Under the pieces are notes generated by a model, which worked only from the letters and a program-made list of their open reading frames with translations, did no database searches and had not been told where the DNA came from. A stretch of 12,545 nucleotides of DNA from DAOUBA01 sp034432855 (GTDB taxonomy: Bacteria; Chloroflexota; Anaerolineae; B4-G1): positions 1 through 12,545 of the forward strand of contig DAOUBA010000067.1 in NCBI GenBank assembly GCA_034432855.1, given 5' to 3'. The translations under genes were made by a program, and so were the position numbers. This document shows, in pieces, positions 7,324 to 12,545 of this stretch (position 1 is the stretch's first letter; each line of letters begins with the position of its first letter).

Positions 7324-7352
7324 AGAATATCAGACTACGCCACGAATGTCAA
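7324..7352 (-). promoter_or_regulatory. Sigma70-type promoter for the DUF4380 operon
   Basis: On the minus strand a perfect TTGACA (7352-7347), a 17-bp spacer and TATTCT (7329-7324), preceded by TGA, which gives an extended -10. The start of transcription would be near 7317, leaving a leader of about 47 nt with AAAGGAG at 7283-7277. The rest of the 187-bp gap (7271-7457) shows no other clear signal. Confidence 0.72.
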
Positions 7353-7457
7353 GCGCAAGCACCCTGCACAGTTGGGTCTAAATACCAATTGTCTTTTGAA
7401 AGACCGCGTTTGTTTCCTGCCCACACCAGTCGAGGGGCGAGGTCTCTGCCAGAACGA

Positions 7458-8132
7458 TCACGAGACCCACCCCGCCGGCAAGTGCTCGATGCGATTCAGA
7501 AACTGCACTCTCAGACGGCCATCGGGCGAAAAATCAACCCGGCTGACGCCCGTGTTGTTGTGTTCGTACCAGAGATTGCGACCGGGCAACTGGTTGAGAA
7601 GCGCCTTGAGCAGCGCGTTGACAAAGCCCCCGTGAGAGATAATGGCGATCCGCTCGTCCTCTGCAGCCCATTGGCGCAACTGCTCCGCCACCCGGATCGC
7701 TCGACCCTGACAGGCCGGCCAGTCCTCGCGCCCTTCTCCGCGCCACCAGCCTTCCTCTGTGACCTCTTCCGGCAACACGTAACCGGGGAACTCGGCCAGC
7801 ATCTCGGAGCGAGTCTTGCCCGGACAGGCGACGATGCCACCCGCCTCGCCGCAATCCAGGTAGATGCCGCCACTCTCGTGTAGGTCAATCCAGACCTCGA
7901 CCGGCAACCCCAATGCCTGTCCAACCAATTTGGCCGTCTGCAGGGCACGCCACATTGGGCTGGTGTATAGCCGCGTGATGCCATAGCCGCACTCGCCACC
8001 CGCCAGGTGTTCGGCGAGCCGCTCCGATTGCCGCCACCCCAATTCTGTGAGCGGCGGATCGCACACCCGATCCTTCTCATTGGCCAGAGCGTTGTTGGTG
8101 GACTGGCCATGGCGAATCAGGTATAATTCCAT
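7458..8132 (-). CDS. Histidine phosphatase (phosphoglycerate mutase-like)
   Basis: A 224-residue histidine phosphatase of the phosphoglycerate-mutase branch, which hydrolyses a phosphoester through a phospho-histidine. The catalytic set is complete: R7-H8-G9 in LIRHGQSTNN, R62 in SPMWRALQTA, E86 in LHESGG, and H167 in IISHGGFVN. The insert between E86 and H167 (GWWRGEGREDWPACQ) is typical of broad-specificity family members. The substrate cannot be told. The longest frame starts at 8168 inside the previous gene. ATG at 8132 is preferred, because AGGAG lies 8 nt upstream and the RHG motif then begins at residue 7 as usual. It starts 5 bp after the GT39 stop, and its ribosome-binding site is buried in the GT39 tail, so translation is probably coupled. 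Confidence 0.93.
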   Translation of the reverse strand: MELYLIRHGQSTNNALANEKDRVCDPPLTELGWRQSERLAEHLAGGECGYGITRLYTSPMWRALQTAKLVGQALGLPVEVWIDLHESGGIYLDCGEAGGIVACPGKTRSEMLAEFPGYVLPEEVTEEGWWRGEGREDWPACQGRAIRVAEQLRQWAAEDERIAIISHGGFVNALLKALLNQLPGRNLWYEHNNTGVSRVDFSPDGRLRVQFLNRIEHLPAGWVS

Positions 8133-8137
8133 CGAAA

Positions 8138-10177
8138 TTACTCCTGTACCTGGATTTCTCCTACCCACACCCGATCGGCCCTCGCGTCTCCTCCTGCCGC
8201 GATGGGCAGCCGCACGAGGGTATCGGGGCCATAGAGGCCCAGTTGGACGTGATACGTGCCCGACGGCGTTTCGGGCTTGACCGGCACGCGATGCACCTGC
8301 GCGAAGTGATCACCGGGCTGCAACCCCACCGGGCGCACGTCCAGCCCGTCGTGCTGTCCCCAGATGTCGAACCCGTCGGCGGTGAGATGGACGAAGGCAA
8401 CGATTGGGTCAGGGTCGGCGGCCAACACCTGCCAGTAGGTAACCAGGCGCAGTTCGTCCCCTGCTCGCACAGCGTTCTCCGGCAGTTCAGCGCCCAGCAA
8501 GGCAAAGCGTCCGCCGAAAGCCAGCGGCAGTGTGGGCGACGGGAGATGGGCCAGATCGGGCGGCCAGGCCGGGGATGTATCCTCCGCTATCTTCGTCAGC
8601 CGCTCCTCCAATGCTGGCATGCTGGCCACGCGGAAGGCGACAAAATCATCGTCGTCTGCGGGTAGCAACGTGGTATCGGCGAAGAAGAGCACCTGCAGAT
8701 CAGGGTCGAACTTTTGTGGGCCCAGAGGGTTGCTGGGAATGTAGAACGTTGACGGGCCCGTTCCCGCCGGCCAGAGCCAGGCACCGCCGGGATTGAACCA
8801 GCGCACGCTCAGGTCCTCGCGTCGCAACGCCAGGTCGAACCCCTCGGCATTCCAGGGGTTCCAGTAATCCACGTAAGGCGCGGCCACGGCGACCGGCCCG
8901 GGCGGGTCGCGCGCGTCGAGTTCGCGCGCTACAGCAGCAATTCCGCACTGGTACAACTCGCACACCTCTGGGGCATTGGCCCAGGTGACAAAGTAGGCGT
9001 AACCCGAGAGCACAGCGTTGAGCAGCAGAATGACAACTACAGCCATCACTACGAGGAGAGTTGGCAACTTGAGTCGTCCAAGCCACTTCCATACCGCATC
9101 TATCCCCATCACCAGTACCAGATAGACCACCGGTTGCGCTGCCAGGGTATGGGTGAAGGAAGCAGCAGGCGGGCTGACCAGCGCCGGACTCAGCCCTACC
9201 AGCAACCATAGCAAGACGACGCCGTGCCTCCAATCGCGCAAGCGAGCCAGGCAAACTCCCAGCCCGATGTAGAAGAACAGTGAGGTGAACGGATCAAAGA
9301 CCGGACGGCTGGCGACGTTGTAGAGCCACTGCGGCTCGCCACGGAAGGAAAACATCCCCAGCGTCCCGAGGATAACCTGCAGGAGAAGGTGCGGATTCCC
9401 CTGGCGCAATGCCATGAGCGGGCCGCTCAGTTGGCCCAGCCGCTCTTCGGCCTCGGGATGGGCGCGCAGGAACAGGGCGAGCGGCGCGATAACAGCCAGC
9501 GTCACCAGGCAGAGCGCCAGCAGCCCAGGCCAGCGGCGGCGCAGGGTGCGGCGGTCGAACAGGAGCAGGTAGACGAGCAGGGCCAGCGGCAGCGCAGGCA
9601 TCGGCCGTCCGGGGGTGTAGGCGTAGACGTGCAGGCCCAGGAACAGCCCAGCCAGTGCCAAGAAGGGTATAGACTTCCGAAGTCTTGTAGACTTGAGTCT
9701 ATCGCTGCGCTCGTCCAGTCCCCGCGCCAGGAAATATATCGCCAGCGCGGCGAGCGGCGCCAAGAGACCGGTCTCCAGCCCCATGCGGGTCTCGATCAGT
9801 GGCCAGAAGGAGACGGCATAGAAGGCTGCCGCCAGGAACGCTGCACGTTGGCCCGCCAGTTGCCGCCCGGCCAGGTGGAGAGCCAGCGTCGCCAGCACCC
9901 CCGCCAGCGCCCCCGGCAGCCGGATCGAAAGCACGCTCCGGCCCAACACGCGCACCGTCAGCGCCTCCAGCAGCGGGTAGAGCGGCTCCTGGCCGTGGTT
10001 CTCCGGGAAATAGATGGCCAGGCGGCCTACCAGCACGCGCGCGGCCAGGCGCGCGTTCTGCAGTTCGTCATAGCCGGGGCCAGGCGGGACAACGTCAAGG
10101 GCAACCAGGCGCAGCACCGCCGCTACGAGCAAGACCGCAACCAGTGCCCAGAGTTCCCAGCGTCGTGTACCTTTCAT
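8138..10177 (-). CDS. GT39-family membrane glycosyltransferase
   Basis: A 679-residue integral membrane glycosyltransferase of the PMT/ArnT-like group (GT39). Such enzymes use polyprenyl-phosphate-linked sugars and act on the outer face of the membrane. After the first helix (about 11-29) comes the catalytic acidic pair in PGYDELQNA (D37-E38), then HGQEPLYPLL (61-70). About 11 membrane helices run to residue 392. The outer part (393-679) contains a soluble region and a C-terminal beta-sandwich-like domain (about 552-658), which ends in TYHVQLGLYGPD, a tail seen in Chloroflexota GT39 proteins. The longest frame runs 79 codons farther upstream, but that part is an overlap with the DUF402 gene. 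ATG at 10177 opens MKGTRRWELW just before the first helix; ATG at 10228 is an alternative. The gene lies 43 bp after DUF402. A short palindromic repeat sits inside it (9669-9702). Confidence 0.92.
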   Translation of the reverse strand: MKGTRRWELWALVAVLLVAAVLRLVALDVVPPGPGYDELQNARLAARVLVGRLAIYFPENHGQEPLYPLLEALTVRVLGRSVLSIRLPGALAGVLATLALHLAGRQLAGQRAAFLAAAFYAVSFWPLIETRMGLETGLLAPLAALAIYFLARGLDERSDRLKSTRLRKSIPFLALAGLFLGLHVYAYTPGRPMPALPLALLVYLLLFDRRTLRRRWPGLLALCLVTLAVIAPLALFLRAHPEAEERLGQLSGPLMALRQGNPHLLLQVILGTLGMFSFRGEPQWLYNVASRPVFDPFTSLFFYIGLGVCLARLRDWRHGVVLLWLLVGLSPALVSPPAASFTHTLAAQPVVYLVLVMGIDAVWKWLGRLKLPTLLVVMAVVVILLLNAVLSGYAYFVTWANAPEVCELYQCGIAAVARELDARDPPGPVAVAAPYVDYWNPWNAEGFDLALRREDLSVRWFNPGGAWLWPAGTGPSTFYIPSNPLGPQKFDPDLQVLFFADTTLLPADDDDFVAFRVASMPALEERLTKIAEDTSPAWPPDLAHLPSPTLPLAFGGRFALLGAELPENAVRAGDELRLVTYWQVLAADPDPIVAFVHLTADGFDIWGQHDGLDVRPVGLQPGDHFAQVHRVPVKPETPSGTYHVQLGLYGPDTLVRLPIAAGGDARADRVWVGEIQVQE
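9669..9702. repeat. Double palindrome inside the GT39 coding region
   Basis: Two adjacent near-perfect hairpins: AGACTTC-C-GAAGTCT (9671-9685) and TAGACT-TG-AGTCTA (9688-9701). Together they hold four AGACT/AGTCT units in alternating orientation, and the outer arms ATAGACT/AGTCTAT (9669-9675 and 9696-9702) also pair. It keeps the reading frame and encodes residues about 159-170 (RLKSTRLRKS), a basic loop between two membrane helices. This looks like a small dispersed palindromic element tolerated in a loop. Only one copy is seen in this window. Confidence 0.6.
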
Positions 10178-10220
10178 TGCCGCCTCGCCTACCCCACAGC
10201 CCCTGATTTCTGGCTTCCGG

Positions 10221-10688
10221 TCACCCATCCCCGCAGAAAGGTGCCATCTTGCGTGTCGCCAACCCCTGCAACTCGGCCAGCGCCGCACACGCGGCTTCGC
10301 GCTCCGCCGGAGTGAGCGACAGCGCGGCGAACTCGTCTTCGTCGAGCACCCGCATTGTGCCGTCCGGCGCCACCCATAGGTCGAGCGCCAGGTCTTCGGC
10401 GGCGATCTCGCCATCGGAGAAACGCGCCGGACGCGTGACGTTGCAGTACCAACCCTTCAGCCGGCCATCGGCGGCGCGAATCTCGAAGACGTTGTACCAG
10501 CAGTCGGCGTAAAAGTGTTCGATCAAGCAATCGCCGGGTTCAAAGACGGTGTAGTCCAGATCAAGCGGAGGACGCTGCCAGGTCGTTTGTAACACGATTT
10601 CCTCCTCCTTACGCCACAGCACTTGCCCAGTATAGGCAGTGACCAGACGGCCAACGTGATCGAGTTTGCGAACGATGACAGTGCCCAT
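10221..10688 (-). CDS. DUF402-family nucleotide phosphatase-like protein
   Basis: A 155-residue DUF402 protein. Characterised members are metal-dependent nucleoside di/triphosphatases (Ntdp-like) or RNA-binding proteins; which applies here is unknown. The conserved core is present: FEPGDCLIEHFYADCWYNVF (49-68), KGWYCNVTRPAR (78-89), DLALDLWV (99-106) and VLDEDEFAAL (114-123). These hold the cluster of Asp/Glu that binds metal in the family. The open frame runs upstream into the transposase gene, but that part is an overlap. ATG at 10688 opens MGTVIVRKLDH, though no good ribosome-binding site precedes it. It starts 25 bp after the transposase stop, so the insertion may have replaced its natural leader and promoter. 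It leads the run DUF402, GT39, histidine phosphatase. Confidence 0.88.
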   Translation of the reverse strand: MGTVIVRKLDHVGRLVTAYTGQVLWRKEEEIVLQTTWQRPPLDLDYTVFEPGDCLIEHFYADCWYNVFEIRAADGRLKGWYCNVTRPARFSDGEIAAEDLALDLWVAPDGTMRVLDEDEFAALSLTPAEREAACAALAELQGLATRKMAPFCGDG

Positions 10689-12545
10689 CAGTCTGCACGT
10701 AGCGATTGCGCATTCATGGAGGCGATCGTTCAACAAGTCCAAATTCAGGCACTTTTTCCAGCAGATTCGCACTGGCTGGAGCGAACAGCAGATCGGCCAG
10801 TGATGGTGAAGCCTCGTCGGTGAGGAGAGCCGATAGCTGCTCTTTAACAGATTCAGACGAAACCGGCCACAGTTGTTCCCAGGTTTGGAACAACGGCATC
10901 GGGAACTGGTAGGCAAATGGGTTATCCAGCCGGATTTGCACGCCGGCATACGGGCCGTCCGCAGCGAACTCCAGCATCTGTCCGCTGGCATTGGTCAGCA
11001 CGACCGCGGGGGTATTGGCGGCGATGCGGACTTGCGTGCGCACCTGCTGCAAGACCTGCGCGAAGCGGTCTTGCGCTTGGGCCGCCAGCCAGTCGGCTGC
11101 CCAATGCACGAAGTTGGGCCAAAAGACCAACGCGAACTGCCCCAAGAGCCGGATTCCGGCTGGAGAACGCACGTGCAGTTTGGTGAAGCCGAATGTGCCT
11201 TTGCCCTGTTTGATCCCGGCTTCCACATCCTGACGCTCGTGATAGGTGGGGAACAGATCAGCGGTGGGCAATTCCTCCGCATCGCTGAAAGAGATCAGGG
11301 TGCTGTAGCGGAACTCATCCCCCACCGACCAGCGCAGCAGTGTCAAGCGCACCGGGTAAGGGCAGGCGCCCAGTTCGTGACGGCCTGTATCCAGCGCCTG
11401 AGTGCGCGCCCCGACTTGCGTCCACGCCGCATCCTCCGGCACGTCCTTGAGCAAGGCTTGGGTCGTCTTGCCGTTGTGGGCGATCGTGTAGACGTCGTAG
11501 CCCATCTCGATCAGATAGGTCACATTGGCGGCGTCGCCGAAGCCTCCGTCGAGCAACCAACGGACGCGCACCGGGTTGGGACAGGTGGCGTTGTCTGCTT
11601 CCAGTTGCGCCAGCCGGTTGAGGAGCGCATCCCGTGCAGTGATGAGGGCCGTCAATCGCTGTTGGTGTTGTTCGAGCGCGCGACGCGCCTGGCCTTCCTG
11701 TTCAAGCGCAGAGCGCAGTTGACGTTCCCAACCGGCTTTACGCCGACGGGCTTGCGCCAACTGCGAGGTGGGACGCACCCGTTTGCCTACATAGCGCGCT
11801 TCCAGTTCGCTCAACTGCAGTCGGATGGCTCGCAACCGGTCGCCCAGGCGTACCTGGCGCTCGATTTGTTCGCGGATGATCGCTTGTTGTGCCGCGATCC
11901 AGTCCCGTTTTTGCGTGATTTGGGTCTCGATCATCTCGATGCGTAGGTACAGCAGTTCCGTCCGACGGCGCGGACGACATCCCAGGCGGGCTTCGGTCGC
12001 CTCTACCATCTCGCGCAGGCACGTGCCGGAAACGGTGTCGCCTGGATGGTGAAAGGCAACGACGTGTACTCGATGGCGCAGGCCCTTCAGCGTGACCAAG
12101 ACGGCTTGGTGGCCTTTGCAGAGTTGGTTGGCCATATACCCAAACACCGTGTCCGGTGGATAGGTGGTGCTGTAGGCGCTGACGGGACGCCCGGTCAGGT
12201 CGCCACACAGGGTCAGGCACTCCCGGTGACACAACGCTTCGTGGGTTGCGCTGCGGATGTAGGGTCGCATGATCGCTTCCAGTTCCGCTTGTACCTGCCC
12301 TATGTCTGCTGCGTCGAGTTCGTACAAGAAACGGCTGACCGTCGTGTAGTGCCGGAACTCGACGTCCCAGGCATCCTGCACCGCTTGATCCTTCACCAGA
12401 GGGTGCGCCCCCAGGTTCAGGTCTTCGAGGTACTCGCACCCCGACAGAGAGGCCAACCCAAATTCGAGGATCAAGTCGCCCCCTGAAAGAGCGTCTTGGT
12501 GACGACGTGGCGGTACGGCGGCGCGCAGGCGTTGGCTCAACTTCA
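10689..12545 (-). mobile_element. Insertion sequence carrying the DDE transposase (partial)
   Basis: The transposase implies an insertion sequence. One end should lie between the transposase stop (10714) and the DUF402 start (10688) or slightly inside either; the other end is outside the window. Terminal inverted repeats and a target duplication therefore cannot be checked, and the boundary given is approximate. Confidence 0.5.
10714..12545 (-). CDS. DDE transposase with coiled-coil insertion, 5' end outside window
   Basis: A transposase of the RNase H-fold DDE type, closest in look to the IS1380/IS4-like DDE_Tnp_1 group. The exact family is uncertain. Reading from the right edge, the frame is open and no natural start is seen; TTG at 12540 is only an in-frame start codon, so the gene probably begins beyond the window. 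Numbered from that TTG (608 residues), the N-terminal part has RRHQDALSGGDLILEFGLA (12-30). The likely catalytic triad is D114 (CGDLTGRP), D331 (LLDGGFGDA) and E440 (RQDVEAGIKQGKG). Between the first and second Asp lies a long insert (about 197-317), rich in Arg, Gln, Glu and Leu, that should form a coiled coil. The frame is intact to the stop, so it may be active. Confidence 0.9.
   Translation of the reverse strand, partial: KLSQRLRAAVPPRRHQDALSGGDLILEFGLASLSGCEYLEDLNLGAHPLVKDQAVQDAWDVEFRHYTTVSRFLYELDAADIGQVQAELEAIMRPYIRSATHEALCHRECLTLCGDLTGRPVSAYSTTYPPDTVFGYMANQLCKGHQAVLVTLKGLRHRVHVVAFHHPGDTVSGTCLREMVEATEARLGCRPRRRTELLYLRIEMIETQITQKRDWIAAQQAIIREQIERQVRLGDRLRAIRLQLSELEARYVGKRVRPTSQLAQARRRKAGWERQLRSALEQEGQARRALEQHQQRLTALITARDALLNRLAQLEADNATCPNPVRVRWLLDGGFGDAANVTYLIEMGYDVYTIAHNGKTTQALLKDVPEDAAWTQVGARTQALDTGRHELGACPYPVRLTLLRWSVGDEFRYSTLISFSDAEELPTADLFPTYHERQDVEAGIKQGKGTFGFTKLHVRSPAGIRLLGQFALVFWPNFVHWAADWLAAQAQDRFAQVLQQVRTQVRIAANTPAVVLTNASGQMLEFAADGPYAGVQIRLDNPFAYQFPMPLFQTWEQLWPVSSESVKEQLSALLTDEASPSLADLLFAPASANLLEKVPEFGLVERSPP

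Noticed and set aside
7441..7467. Inverted repeat GGTCTC/GAGACC as a terminator after the phosphatase gene
   Set aside because: Arms of 6 bp with a 15-bp loop overlapping the coding end, and no T-run on the minus strand.
8122..8127. Plus-strand TATAAT
   Set aside because: It encodes part of the conserved start of the histidine phosphatase (ELYLI) on the other strand, with no -35 and no gene downstream on the plus strand.
9389..10315. 308-codon open frame on the plus strand
   Set aside because: Antisense to GT39 and very rich in Gln, Arg and Pro, as expected for the reverse of a hydrophobic GC-rich gene.

Overview
The window is GC-rich, densely packed bacterial DNA. The gene set suggests a member of the Chloroflexota (Anaerolineae/Caldilineae-like). 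The reasons are a GT39 membrane glycosyltransferase with an extra C-terminal beta domain, an LCP ligase with a LytR_C tail, a PP2C-like/beta-propeller membrane protein beside it, and a DUF4380 protein. That placement is inferred from gene content; there is no rRNA or other marker gene.

Layout. (1) Positions 1-921 carry a two-gene HEPN/MNT toxin-antitoxin module on the plus strand. A control region precedes it, with a 14-bp perfect palindrome, a TATAAT box and signs of a divergent gene leaving the left edge. (2) Positions 963-7270 hold five minus-strand genes, read from right to left: a DUF4380 mutarotase-like protein, a small four-helix membrane protein, the PP2C-like/propeller membrane protein, an LCP ligase and a GT4 glycosyltransferase. 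A sigma70-type promoter with an extended -10 lies before the DUF4380 gene, and a second lies before the LCP gene. (3) Positions 7458-10688 hold a second minus-strand run: a DUF402 hydrolase, the GT39 glycosyltransferase and a histidine phosphatase. (4) Positions 10714-12545 carry most of a DDE transposase gene, cut at its 5' end by the window edge. It stops 25 bp before the DUF402 start.

How the parts may work together. The GT4 enzyme, GT39 enzyme and LCP ligase are cell-envelope glycan functions: building a glycan, adding sugars from a lipid carrier outside the membrane, and attaching a polymer to the wall or surface. The PP2C-like/propeller protein has the shape of a membrane sensor or scaffold and may belong to the same work. 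The HEPN/MNT pair and the transposase are accessory DNA flanking this envelope block.

Most minus-strand genes have long open frames on the opposite strand. These are side effects of high GC and were left out. Several start sites were moved from the longest open frame to one that fits the ribosome-binding site or avoids overlap with a neighbour. No tRNA, rRNA, CRISPR array or convincing rho-independent terminator was seen. No gap between genes exceeds 300 bases.
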